A stretch of 64,000 nucleotides of DNA, from assembly GCA_019753405.1 (NCBI GenBank), contig JAIKLF010000003.1, forward strand, positions 183,264 to 247,263, in the 5' to 3' direction. The DNA is from Murdochiella sp. Marseille-P8839. Lineage in GTDB: Bacteria; Bacillota; Clostridia; Tissierellales; Peptoniphilaceae. How positions within the stretch are numbered: position 1 is the stretch's first letter; every line of letters begins with the position of its first letter. The notes beneath the pieces were generated by a model, which was not told the DNA's origin, did no database searches, and worked only from the letters and a program-made list of their open reading frames with translations. Below, one piece after another: positions 7,020 to 15,001 of the stretch. The translations under genes and the position numbers were made by a program.

Positions 7020-9454
7020 TTATACTGCATGATAAAAATGAGAATGATTATAAATCGAACGGCTTAGGACTATTGGACAAGAACATCATCGATCCGAAGG
7101 TCCTATGGAAACTAAACGGAGAATATACGTTTAGCTTCAAATATCCGCTCCACGCCACGCTTGGAACGGAAATCAAAAACGGAATGCAGGTTGAAATCGT
7201 AAGCGATGCGCTATCTGACGTTTTTCGCATTCAAGTTACTGAACAATCCATGGGTTACATCACAGCTTACTGCGAACAAAAGTCATACGATTTGATTGAC
7301 AATTTCATTGAAGATATCAATATCGTTAATTGCACAGGGGTTGATGCGATAAAGAGAATTCAAAATGCGATGGCATACCCGCACCCGTTTGTGCTTTCGT
7401 CAACGATAACAGACGTAAAAAACGCGCGAATGATACGACTCGGCGGAATGCAGGCTCTTATGGATCAAAGGCTTGCCAATAGCTTCCTTTCGCGCTGGGG
7501 CGGTGAGATTGAACGGTCCTATAACGAGGTGAAAATTGTTCCGCATATCGGTCAAGACTTTGGTGTGAAAATTCAGTACCGAAAAGATCTGGTCGGATAT
7601 AAGGCAAAGATAGACTCATCAACAGTGGTTACGCGAATACGGCCGGTCGGCTTTAATGGATTATCTCTTCCAGAAAAGTATGTGGACAGCGTAAGGATAG
7701 ATCCAAAGCATCCAAAAATTAAAAAAATAAAATACGAAAAGGCAAAAGCCGCGTTGGGACAGTATAAGGACGATAAAGACGCTGTTCCGGAGAGTGAAGC
7801 CTTAGAGATGCTTCGCCGTTTTGCTGCTGAAGATTTCCGAAAAGGAATCGATCAGCCAACAGCAACTTATGATGTGGACTTTGTTCTCTTAAAGAACACA
7901 GAAGAATATAGAGACATTGCAAATCTGCAAACTATCCGTGGTGGAGATACGATCACCGTTGAGCATGCGCTCGACGGATTTTTTGTATCCGCCAGGTGCG
8001 TACAGTTTGAGTACAATCCACTAACTGGAGAGTATGTGTCCATGCGTCTTGGAAATATTAAAGAGTCACTTTCTGAGACACTCACAACATCAAGAGATCT
8101 CGAGGCTCTGCGCGAGGAGCAACAAGCTATACAGCATAGCTATATGGATGTAGTTTCAAAGGAAATCGAGAAGACGTGGAGAAATGAAGATGGGTACAAC
8201 TACGAATTAAAAAAAGAAAACCCCTTCGATCTCCCCGCTGGATACTATTCCTTTAATGCTCCAATTGATCAGAACCCAACAAAGGTTATAGGTATAAGCG
8301 CAGGCTCACTCGTTATTTCAAATAGACGTCAGAGTGATGGAAAGTGGAATTTCCGCACCTTTGGAACCGGAGAAGGCTTTACGGCCGATCTTATCCGCGC
8401 CGGGATGCTACAGGGCGGTGCGGTCAAGTGGAATCTTGAAACTGGCTATCTAAACATTGGTGACAAGCTCATCTATGATCCTGAAACCGGAGAGCTTCGC
8501 TTTGCCTCCGGATCCATCACGATGGGGAGCTTAGATAGCGATACGCAAGAAAAGATTCAAGGTGCCTACGACTCGACGAAAGAGCTCGAACGTGGCTATA
8601 CCGAGATCAAAGAGGGTGAGGCGCGTTTTGTCACGAAAACGGCGCTTGGTACGGTCGGGGAGACCAGCATCAACGGCTATAACATCACGACCGGCGCAAT
8701 CCGATCGCAAAATGGTGCGACGAATATCGACCTTAATGGCGCAAACTTTAACTTTGGTTATGGCTCGATGACCTATACACCGACAGATGGCCTCCGTATC
8801 GGTGGAGACCGCTTTTATATGACGTCTGATGACAAGTGCTTTGCGATCCACTCACGCGAGTGGGCGAACGGGCGTCTTGGTGGATTTCGCGGGACAACAA
8901 ACCCGAGCGGTCAAACGTCCGGCGTCATGCTCTATGCATCGCATGGCTTTAATCTTGCTATCGGCACGCAACTTGATCAGGGCGATAGCAACTATAAGCA
9001 GCACATCATCTTTTATCACACATCGCAAGGACCATGGTCTGAGGTGCGAGAAGATATGATTGTCAAGGCAAAGTTGTGGGCTGTAACCGGCGCAATGATA
9101 CGAGCAACAGAAATGGCATCAAGCTCCGATATACGTCTTAAAAAGGATATCAAGCCATGGGATGTGAAGGCGCTTGACGCACTAAAAAACACGGACTTTA
9201 TCCGCTACAAATGGAAAAACAAGCGCGACGACGAGGAGCATTACGGCGTTATCGCACAGTCAATACCACTGGCGCAGTCTAAAGGCGCAGATGGATATCT
9301 GGCGGTTGATGGCTACACGATGGAGTGTGTCACGGCGAAGGCCGTAGTGGAGCTAGCAGAAGAAGTGGATGCAATAAGGAAAGAAAATGCGGAGTTGAAA
9401 CAAGAGCTTAAAGAATTAAAGGAGGCTATCAATGACCTTATCAAAAGACGCTAA
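7016..9454 (+). CDS. Tail-associated protein (Tal) with C-terminal S74 chaperone domain
   Basis: 812 residues from ATG 7016, chosen because GGTGGAGGG lies upstream and the ATG overlaps the previous stop (an upstream GTG at 7004 is less likely). Residues 1 to about 370 match the prophage tail endopeptidase/Tal fold that forms the baseplate hub. The middle is a beta-helix or fibre-like region with GSITMGSLDSDTQEKIQ and NIDLNGANFNFG. Near residue 702 SSDIRLKKDI marks a peptidase S74 intramolecular chaperone, with the expected Ser and Lys five residues apart. The chaperone trims itself off after trimer folding. It ends in a coiled coil. Confidence 0.85.
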   Translation: MIILHDKNENDYKSNGLGLLDKNIIDPKVLWKLNGEYTFSFKYPLHATLGTEIKNGMQVEIVSDALSDVFRIQVTEQSMGYITAYCEQKSYDLIDNFIEDINIVNCTGVDAIKRIQNAMAYPHPFVLSSTITDVKNARMIRLGGMQALMDQRLANSFLSRWGGEIERSYNEVKIVPHIGQDFGVKIQYRKDLVGYKAKIDSSTVVTRIRPVGFNGLSLPEKYVDSVRIDPKHPKIKKIKYEKAKAALGQYKDDKDAVPESEALEMLRRFAAEDFRKGIDQPTATYDVDFVLLKNTEEYRDIANLQTIRGGDTITVEHALDGFFVSARCVQFEYNPLTGEYVSMRLGNIKESLSETLTTSRDLEALREEQQAIQHSYMDVVSKEIEKTWRNEDGYNYELKKENPFDLPAGYYSFNAPIDQNPTKVIGISAGSLVISNRRQSDGKWNFRTFGTGEGFTADLIRAGMLQGGAVKWNLETGYLNIGDKLIYDPETGELRFASGSITMGSLDSDTQEKIQGAYDSTKELERGYTEIKEGEARFVTKTALGTVGETSINGYNITTGAIRSQNGATNIDLNGANFNFGYGSMTYTPTDGLRIGGDRFYMTSDDKCFAIHSREWANGRLGGFRGTTNPSGQTSGVMLYASHGFNLAIGTQLDQGDSNYKQHIIFYHTSQGPWSEVREDMIVKAKLWAVTGAMIRATEMASSSDIRLKKDIKPWDVKALDALKNTDFIRYKWKNKRDDEEHYGVIAQSIPLAQSKGADGYLAVDGYTMECVTAKAVVELAEEVDAIRKENAELKQELKELKEAINDLIKRR

Positions 9455-10121
9455 AAAAATCTCATTCGTGCAGATAAATCCCATGGCCGCAGGTGGCGGG
9501 AATGTTTCCTTTGTCGCAGATGGCAAAGAATGCGACGCATCCCTTGGCGATATTCGAGAAGAGGCGGACAATCTGTTAAATGCTTTGCCGGGTCTTAGAA
9601 GCCTTGAGCAAAAAGAGATCGCAGCATTGAAGGAAGAAAAACAGGAAGCAGTCGCTGAAGCAGACGCGGAGCGCAAAAAGGCTATGGCCGCAGAAGAGAA
9701 GGCGCGTATTGCCGAAGCTACCTTAAAGCGCGCGCAGAATCACTTGGCAGAATTGCTGACCGGCGAAGCTGGAAAAGAGATGACGGACGACATGGCGGCG
9801 ATGTATCCGGAATTGCAGGACGGTATCTCCATTGATGCTGGCGATTACTATCGAGAGGTTGGCGGAAAGGTGTTGTACCGCGCAAAGAAAGATATGGTAT
9901 ATGACCACGCTACCATGGCACCGACCGGAGAGCACGGAAGCGAGTATTGGATTGGCAGTGGCATAACGGAAGAAAAGCCAAACACTGGCGCATTCAAGTA
10001 CCCGAAGGGAACGGAAAAAGAGTACATGGGCACCATGTACTATGCGTGCGTTGATACCAACGACGAGCCGTCAGTTGGCTACCCAACATGGGATTTACTC
10101 GATAACAAACCGCAAAATTAG
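9432..10121 (+). CDS. Phage tail/baseplate accessory protein with coiled coil
   Basis: 229 residues, starting 23 bp inside the 3' end of the Tal gene with GGAGGC before the ATG. Residues about 60-105 form a long alanine/glutamate/lysine coiled coil. The C-terminal half contains repeated aromatic and glycine text (GDYYREVGGKVLYRAKKDM, HGSEYWIGSGI, MYYACVDTNDEPS) that resembles small carbohydrate-binding modules found on phage tail tips. Function is inferred from position between Tal and the receptor-binding genes. No catalytic motif is seen. Confidence 0.55.
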   Translation: MTLSKDAKKISFVQINPMAAGGGNVSFVADGKECDASLGDIREEADNLLNALPGLRSLEQKEIAALKEEKQEAVAEADAERKKAMAAEEKARIAEATLKRAQNHLAELLTGEAGKEMTDDMAAMYPELQDGISIDAGDYYREVGGKVLYRAKKDMVYDHATMAPTGEHGSEYWIGSGITEEKPNTGAFKYPKGTEKEYMGTMYYACVDTNDEPSVGYPTWDLLDNKPQN

Positions 10122-10154
10122 AGCCGCATCCTGCAGCGGCATAAAAAGTGAAGA

Positions 10155-10204
10155 CCTAACCGACGCCTCGCGACCTTTCCTCCCGCGGGGCGTCATGCGT
10201 TAGG
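10155..10204 (+). ncRNA. Long hairpin in front of the XhlA-like gene
   Basis: An 11-bp stem (GACGCCTCGCG with CGCGGGGCGTC, one T-G pair) is flanked by a second outer pairing CCTAAC with GTTAGG. The outer 3' arm runs into the ribosome site of the gene at 10223. The loop carries a CCTTTCCTCC stretch partly complementary to that purine-rich ribosome site. There is no T tract, so it is not a normal terminator. It may control lysis gene translation; this is inference. Confidence 0.5.
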
Positions 10205-10222
10205 AGAAGAAAGGAAGATGCG

Positions 10223-10504
10223 ATGGAACAAGACAAAGCTACTCTTGAAGTAGTAGGCGCACGGGTACAGCGCCATGAAAATGTGCTCACTGAGCATGAG
10301 AATCGCCTGCGCGATCTGGAGAGACACTACTCGGCAGACGACGAGTGGCGCCGAGCGACGGACAAAACGCTGACCGCGATCAATGCAAAGCTTGAGACCT
10401 TAGTTTCTGCGGATGGGAAGACATACAACACGGTGAAGGTCGCAGTTATCACGACTTTCGTCAGCTCCATCATCGGATATATCGTAGGCGTGATGCTTCG
10501 ATAG
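10223..10504 (+). CDS. XhlA-type holin/hemolysin-like protein
   Basis: 93 residues: an N-terminal coiled coil (VQRHENVLTEHENRLRDLER) followed by a linker and one C-terminal membrane helix (VAVITTFVSSIIGYIVGVM). This is the layout of the XhlA family, which helps holins in Bacillus prophages lyse the cell. The ribosome site is purine-rich GGAGAAGAAAGGAAG. It lies apart from the lysin-holin pair at 13478-14613, with receptor-binding genes between, which is common in Firmicutes prophages. A structured RNA lies just upstream. Confidence 0.8.
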   Translation: MEQDKATLEVVGARVQRHENVLTEHENRLRDLERHYSADDEWRRATDKTLTAINAKLETLVSADGKTYNTVKVAVITTFVSSIIGYIVGVMLR

Positions 10505-10600
10505 AGTGATTTCTTCGCAGAGCGCACCAGACACGCGATATGGCGTTTTTGCCTGCGAGGCATGTAACGGGGACATGGGATGGCGCGCAAAACGCTCAAA

Positions 10601-10626
10601 ACGGGCGCCTAGTGGCGTCGTTTTTT
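10601..10626 (+). terminator. Terminator-like hairpin after XhlA-like gene
   Basis: A GGCGCC-TAGT-GGCGTCG imperfect hairpin is followed by TTTTTT at 10621-10626. It sits in the 150-bp gap before the BppU-like gene and may reduce read-through into the receptor-binding genes. Confidence 0.5.
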
Positions 10627-10658
10627 ATGGATTTTTAAGAAATAAGAAAGGAGAGAGT

Positions 10659-12224
10659 ATGGCGGAAGTACAGAAATCAGCATTCGTTCCGGCGGCAATT
10701 CATGCCCAAAATGGCCGGATCCCGGATCTTTTTGTGACCAGCGGTGAAGTCGGTGTACGTGGATACGCGGCACGCTTTTTTAATGTGACTGGCGAACTCA
10801 TTAAACCGAGCTCCACGCAGACCTTGACCTGCTACGCGCTGAATTTGACCACGGAGAAAGCGTACTACACCGAGGGAACCTATACGGATGGCACGTGGTA
10901 CATCGAAGTGCCAAGGCAGGCGGTCGAGAGTGATGGACGTGTGGCGATCCAGCTCGCGCTAAAAGAGGGTGACAATGCGCTTCTTATTACCGATACATCG
11001 GTCGTTGACGTGCATGACTTTTTAGGTGGCGATTCCTCCCGACCATTGAATGCGGATAACGGGATCCTCATGGACTACAAAAAGCTCCATGCACAGGCAG
11101 AAGCAGCTGCGGCGGCCATAGATGCCGTGACCGCAGCGGCAAATCGAGCGGATGCACTGCAAAAGCAGGCCAGAGAAGACATCACTAAAATTGAGGCAAA
11201 AGAGGCCTCCCGAGACAGTGCTGAGAGCGCTCGTGTAAGCGCTGAGAGCGCAAGAGCATCGGCGGAGAGCACTCGAAAGGCACAAGAAGAGGCGCGCGTG
11301 CGTGCAGAAAGCGGACGTGTAAGCGTCGAGAGTGCTCGAGTATCGGCAGAAAAGAGTCGCGCTATCGCAGAATCTGCTCGGGTAGGGGCGGAGAGTTCTC
11401 GTGTCACGGCGGAGAAAGCACGCGCCGATAAAGAGACCGCTCGCCAGAGCACAGAAAGTGCACGTGTGGAGGCCGAGAAGAAGCGTGTCACGGCAGAGAA
11501 TGCACGAGTAAGTGCTGAGAGTAGTCGTTCCTCGCAGGAGAGCACGCGACAGGCGAACGAAAACACCAGAAAGACGCAGGAAAGCGCTCGCCAAAGTGCC
11601 GAGTCGTCCCGTGTAAGCGCGGAAGAAAAACGCAAGCAGACCTTTGCCGGCTGGAACAAGACTATGGAAGGGATTATCCCACAAGCCAGCGAGACAGAAG
11701 CCGGCGTCGTAAAGGCAAAAGGGACTGCACAGGAGAGCACGCCTTATACCGTTCCCTCCATGGGCATTTTGAACGAAGAGCTTCAAAAGGCAGGGAAGGT
11801 CAAGAGCGTTAATGGGATGACGGGGGAAGTGACGGTTCCTTCATATACGCTCCCACAGGCGACGGAAGAGGAGCTGGGTGGGGTAATTCTACGACACCAT
11901 GTTATTCCGGAAGAGCCTTCAATTATGAGCAATGATAATCGTGTTCCCACTATGTCCTTTATGGCGACTGCTTTACCTTCATCGGCGACAAACAATAATG
12001 CCGGTTTGGTGAAAATTCTTGAGAACATCAGCTCTTCGCTCTACTCCCAATATCAAGGAACAGCGGCAGGCGTGTCGTATGTGGATAACGCCTTAAAGAG
12101 TTTTGAGGTCGGTGTCCATGCACAGCTGGCGCTCAAGCAAGACAAAATCAAAATCGTGACCACGGAACCAACGGCATCCTCCACGGCAAGTGATCCTGAG
12201 GGGACGATCTACTTTAAGGTGTAG
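10659..12224 (+). CDS. Tail fibre / baseplate protein with BppU-like N-terminus and long coiled coil
   Basis: 521 residues from ATG 10659, placed by AAGGAGAGAG just upstream. Residues 1 to about 130 resemble the BppU baseplate attachment domain (QKSAFVPAAIHAQNGRIPDL, VDVHDFLGGDSSRPL). Residues about 185-325 are a 7-residue repeat of the ESARVSA type, giving a very long trimeric coiled coil. The C-terminal part (QASETEAGVVKAKGTAQEST, SVNGMTGEVTVPSY) is typical of fibre tips. It likely anchors receptor-binding units to the baseplate. The low-complexity repeat also creates long antisense open frames that are not genes. Confidence 0.75.
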   Translation: MAEVQKSAFVPAAIHAQNGRIPDLFVTSGEVGVRGYAARFFNVTGELIKPSSTQTLTCYALNLTTEKAYYTEGTYTDGTWYIEVPRQAVESDGRVAIQLALKEGDNALLITDTSVVDVHDFLGGDSSRPLNADNGILMDYKKLHAQAEAAAAAIDAVTAAANRADALQKQAREDITKIEAKEASRDSAESARVSAESARASAESTRKAQEEARVRAESGRVSVESARVSAEKSRAIAESARVGAESSRVTAEKARADKETARQSTESARVEAEKKRVTAENARVSAESSRSSQESTRQANENTRKTQESARQSAESSRVSAEEKRKQTFAGWNKTMEGIIPQASETEAGVVKAKGTAQESTPYTVPSMGILNEELQKAGKVKSVNGMTGEVTVPSYTLPQATEEELGGVILRHHVIPEEPSIMSNDNRVPTMSFMATALPSSATNNNAGLVKILENISSSLYSQYQGTAAGVSYVDNALKSFEVGVHAQLALKQDKIKIVTTEPTASSTASDPEGTIYFKV

Positions 12225-12235
12225 GGGGTGGTGTG

Positions 12236-12709
12236 ATGGCTGAATACATGACCTATGAGCGGATGATGTATCTTGCGAAAAAGATGGGGTTAAAGGTTGA
12301 GACACCGACAAAAAATTCCCCATATTACGTCTATAGCGCGAGTGGATACTCCCCGCTTTACATAGATGAAACGCTTGGCTATCCAACAGAACTTAAAGTT
12401 GGTCAGTGGGGCACATCGGAAAGCGGAGACTATGGATGGAGGTATAACAATGACGATTATGCCTATTTTGTATACCGTTCAAACAGTGGCTATCCTTATG
12501 GGCTAAGACTTGACAAAGAATCCTTGCAAAGAGCAATCGCACAATACCCGGATGTACCGCCAATCCCCTTCTTTGTCGGCACAAAACGTGTAAATAAAGC
12601 CATTTGTAAGGTGGGGGGGGGTACTCAAAACCGTGCAGAATATCTATATCAAGCAGAATGGCCAAATCAAAAAGCTTATGTAACGATTGTGAGGCGGCAG
12701 GATGAGTGA
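12236..12709 (+). CDS. Putative receptor-binding tail protein, frame set by a poly-G tract
   Basis: 157 residues from ATG 12236 (GTG 12233 is less likely given AGGGGGTGG). Starts MAEYMTYERM and is aromatic-rich (GYGWRYNNDDYAYFVY-like text). It shares both ends with the next gene: N-terminal EYMT-ER and the PFFVGTKRV segment near residue 115. A run of nine G at 12613-12621 precedes the last 29 codons. With eight G the frame would end at 12683 with YIKQNGQIKKLM, closely matching the next gene's C-terminus YLKQNGAVKKL. The present frame therefore looks shifted by one base, either phase variation or a sequencing error. Confidence 0.6.
   Translation: MAEYMTYERMMYLAKKMGLKVETPTKNSPYYVYSASGYSPLYIDETLGYPTELKVGQWGTSESGDYGWRYNNDDYAYFVYRSNSGYPYGLRLDKESLQRAIAQYPDVPPIPFFVGTKRVNKAICKVGGGTQNRAEYLYQAEWPNQKAYVTIVRRQDE
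12613..12621 (+). repeat. Poly-G tract (G9), candidate phase-variable site
   Basis: Nine consecutive G inside the tail-protein gene at 12236. Loss of one G gives a protein whose C-terminus aligns with that of the neighbouring paralogue and a normal 18-bp gap to the next start. Such tracts vary in length by slipped-strand mispairing. Confidence 0.7.
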
Positions 12710-13415
12710 ATATATGACACTTGAGCGATTGAAAGAACTTAGTTTCGTAATCGAAAAAAGAACAGATACCGCAAAGTGGGAAAAACCGGTTTATCCTTTG
12801 CTGGCGGACGGCACATTCGGCGAAGCAGAAGCACCCGTGCAGGATCGATTCTATACAGAAGACCGTGACTATTTTGAGAGAAGTGGAAGAACGTCCATTT
12901 ATTGCTACAAGTCAACGACAGGCGAGAACTATGGCAGTTTTGATAAAGTTTTTTACCGCAATGCTGCAAATGGGACAATCGAAGCCAGGCCAGAATGGTT
13001 CGACCAAACAAAGGTGCGAGTTTTTCAGTCTGGGACAAATAAAGTAGAGTATGACAAATATCAGAGACAGAATTATATTTTTCTTGGCGATGGTGGCATT
13101 GTGGGACTTCAACTTGGCGAGTATTCCGTACCGAACTTTAACAGGCTGTACATGAGGTACGATCAGCACTCAAAAAACTATCAAAATATCGTATTCTTTG
13201 AAAACAAGCCATACGGTTCTTACAAGTACACAAAATGGACACTTGGCTATGCAACAGAGAGCGAACTCCTTGCCGCATACAACCCACCGCCGCGATTTCC
13301 CGCCATTTTCGTCGGCGCAAAGCGCATCGGTGGCCTATGGGTTAAGCAAGGCCAACAGCTGGTGAAGCCATCCGGAGTGTATCTTAAGCAGAATGGGGCG
13401 GTAAAAAAGCTGTAG
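12702..13415 (+). CDS. Putative receptor-binding tail protein, paralogue of preceding gene
   Basis: 237 residues. Begins MSEYMTLERLKELSF, like the start of the preceding gene, and ends with FVGAKRIGGLWVKQG and YLKQNGAVKKL, a short domain often found at the C-terminus of tail proteins in Firmicutes prophages. The middle is different from its neighbour and aromatic-rich, so the two look like shared end modules around variable centres. Its ATG overlaps the present stop of the upstream frame. Role in host recognition is inferred from position between fibre and lysis genes. Confidence 0.6.
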   Translation: MSEYMTLERLKELSFVIEKRTDTAKWEKPVYPLLADGTFGEAEAPVQDRFYTEDRDYFERSGRTSIYCYKSTTGENYGSFDKVFYRNAANGTIEARPEWFDQTKVRVFQSGTNKVEYDKYQRQNYIFLGDGGIVGLQLGEYSVPNFNRLYMRYDQHSKNYQNIVFFENKPYGSYKYTKWTLGYATESELLAAYNPPPRFPAIFVGAKRIGGLWVKQGQQLVKPSGVYLKQNGAVKKL

Positions 13416-13477
13416 AAAATGCTAAAGCGTGGTGTATGTATGCACCGCGCTATTTTTATGCCCGAAAGGAGGACGCA

Positions 13478-14392
13478 ATGAAAGTAATTGATATATCCAA
13501 CCACAACGGAGCTATAAATTGGAGCAAGGTTAAATCCAACGGTATTGGCGGGGGGGTGATTAGGGCAAGTTATGGTTGGTATAACCCTGACCCGTATTTT
13601 GCCCGCAACGTCAAAGAGGCCGAGGCACATGGCTTGCCGTGGGGCGTGTACCACTATACCTACGCTACTACCATGAGCGAGGCACGGCAAGAGATTTACG
13701 GTTATCTTAACGCCCTGAGAGGACTTAAACCGACATTACCCGTAGTTATCGATACCGAGGACGCCGACGGGTGGAGAAGCAAGAATGGCGACCCGTCATG
13801 GCAAGTTATTGCCGACATGTTGGTAATGCAACTGCAAGCCATTGAGCGTAACGGATATTACGCTATGTGGTACGCGTCAAAGTCATGGGCACAAAACTTG
13901 TACGCCAAGCGTCCTGAGTTAAAAAAGTACGACCTATGGCTAGCACACTGGGGCGTTGCAAAACCGAGTATGCCTTGTGGGCTTTGGCAGTACACGTCAA
14001 GTGGCGGCAAGTACGGGGACGGCATCGATACGTCAGACCTTAACATAGCATACGTTGACTACCCGACTGTCATTAAGACTAACGGACTTAACGGATGGCC
14101 AAAACAGGCAGTAAAGCAAAAGCAGGAGGAGAGTAAAATGCTAAAAGACAAAAGCGTGATGGTTTGCTACAAAAATGACGGCGATTATGCCAATGCGATC
14201 GCCCTATTAAACGGCCTGACTGGTCTTTGTAAGTCGGCAACACTAATCAAAGGGGACAATCCGTTTAATGGATTTTTTACTATCCAAGTCGGTGGGGCGG
14301 CCATTAAAGGAGCAGATAAGGTGTTAACGGGCAAGGATAGACGAGAGGTCTTGATTAATATTGGCAAGTTTTTAGAGGAGGTGGAAAAATGA
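13478..14392 (+). CDS. Phage endolysin, GH25 muramidase
   Basis: 304 residues from ATG 13478 with GAAAGGAGGACGC just upstream. Residues 1 to about 200 are a glycoside hydrolase family 25 domain. MKVIDISNHNG carries the N-terminal Asp5, and VVIDTED gives the acidic pair Asp92/Glu94. LWLAHWG and GLWQYTSSGGKYGDGID follow. It cleaves the N-acetylmuramic acid to N-acetylglucosamine bond in peptidoglycan. Residues about 220-304 form a separate small domain (VMVCYKNDGDYANAIALLN) that is probably a wall-binding module. It overlaps the holin start by 4 bp. A run of seven G at 13550-13556 encodes part of GGGV. Confidence 0.92.
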   Translation: MKVIDISNHNGAINWSKVKSNGIGGGVIRASYGWYNPDPYFARNVKEAEAHGLPWGVYHYTYATTMSEARQEIYGYLNALRGLKPTLPVVIDTEDADGWRSKNGDPSWQVIADMLVMQLQAIERNGYYAMWYASKSWAQNLYAKRPELKKYDLWLAHWGVAKPSMPCGLWQYTSSGGKYGDGIDTSDLNIAYVDYPTVIKTNGLNGWPKQAVKQKQEESKMLKDKSVMVCYKNDGDYANAIALLNGLTGLCKSATLIKGDNPFNGFFTIQVGGAAIKGADKVLTGKDRREVLINIGKFLEEVEK

Positions 14393-14613
14393 GCAATAAA
14401 ACATACGACGCGTTGAAACTGATTGTACAGATTATCATGCCGGCCGTAATCACTTGCATTGGTGTAGTGGGTAAGGCTACGGGGTTTGAGCATACCGAGA
14501 TCATACTAACTATCCTAGGCGCTATCACGGCGTGTGCAGGGACAATCCTCAAGGGCTATCATGATAGCTATATGGCGGATAAAATCATACTAAAAAGCAA
14601 CCTGTACGAATAG
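14389..14613 (+). CDS. Phage holin, phi LC3-like
   Basis: 74 residues with two membrane helices (about residues 8-28 and 38-58) and a short charged tail, matching the small holin families (phi LC3 type). Holins form membrane lesions that let the endolysin reach the wall. The ATG overlaps the endolysin stop (ATGA), and GAGGAGG lies upstream inside the lysin gene. It is the last phage gene before the terminator and attachment site. Confidence 0.8.
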   Translation: MSNKTYDALKLIVQIIMPAVITCIGVVGKATGFEHTEIILTILGAITACAGTILKGYHDSYMADKIILKSNLYE

Positions 14614-14684
14614 TGCTATAATATATACACCGATTAAAAAGACCGGCACGATCCGCCGGCCGAAAGCGCTGTCGGGGAAAAAAG

Positions 14685-14713
14685 AGGCCGTCCAAATTGG
14701 GCGGCCTTTTTTT
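14685..14713 (+). terminator. Rho-independent terminator of the phage late operon
   Basis: Perfect stem AGGCCGTCC / GGGCGGCCT (with one G-T pair) around AAATT, followed by seven T. It ends the prophage structural and lysis operon just before the attachment site. Confidence 0.85.
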
Positions 14714-14846
14714 GTGGTAATTTTGTGGTAATTGGGTTTCAAAACTGCCTTTTCTCGTATCCTATTATGGACAGAGAGGTAGATAAAACCGCTAAAAATA
14801 GCCATTTCTGTAATTGCTAATAATAGCTATTTTCTATCCGTTCTCA

Positions 14847-14888
14847 CTGGGGGACAAGGGGTCGCAGGTTCAAATCCTGTCACTCCGA
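14847..14888 (+). other. Prophage attachment site (attR): 3' part of tRNA-Pro(GGG)
   Basis: The 42 bases fold as the 3' part of a tRNA: anticodon loop CTGGGGG, 3' anticodon stem ACAAG, variable loop GGGTC, T arm GCAGG-TTCAAAT-CCTGT, acceptor strand CACTCCG and discriminator A. No matching 5' half (CGGAGTG and D arm) lies upstream; instead phage sequence is found there. This is what remains at the right end when a phage integrates in the anticodon loop/3' half of tRNA-Pro. The full tRNA and the integrase should lie left of the window. Confidence 0.75.
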
Positions 14889-14950
14889 GTAGACGCGATG
14901 GGAACGTTGAAATTTAGACGTTTTAAAAATGAATGATACTACTTTGATAT

Positions 14951-14991
14951 AAAAAAAGGAAAGGGGCGGTTTACCGCTCCTTTCCTTTTTT
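14951..14991. terminator. Bidirectional terminator between attR and ABC operon
   Basis: A-rich tract, stem GGAAAGGGGCGG / CCGCTCCTTTCC with loop TTTA, then T tract. It can stop transcription from the tRNA side (plus) and from the ABC genes (minus), whose last codon is at 15002. Confidence 0.85.
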
Positions 14992-15001
14992 GGGTCGCTA
15001 T

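Noticed and set aside
11022..11786. Long minus-strand frame opposite the coiled-coil fibre gene
   Set aside because: It is a shadow of the heptad repeat, rich in Ser, Leu, Cys and Arg, with no ribosome site or family similarity.
13550..13556. G7 tract in the endolysin gene as a phase-variation site
   Set aside because: It encodes conserved glycines of the GH25 fold in frame; no alternative frame gives a conserved sequence.
14847..14888. Complete functional tRNA gene at the prophage end
   Set aside because: Only the 3' part is present; no CGGAGTG acceptor strand, D arm or 5' anticodon stem lies upstream.
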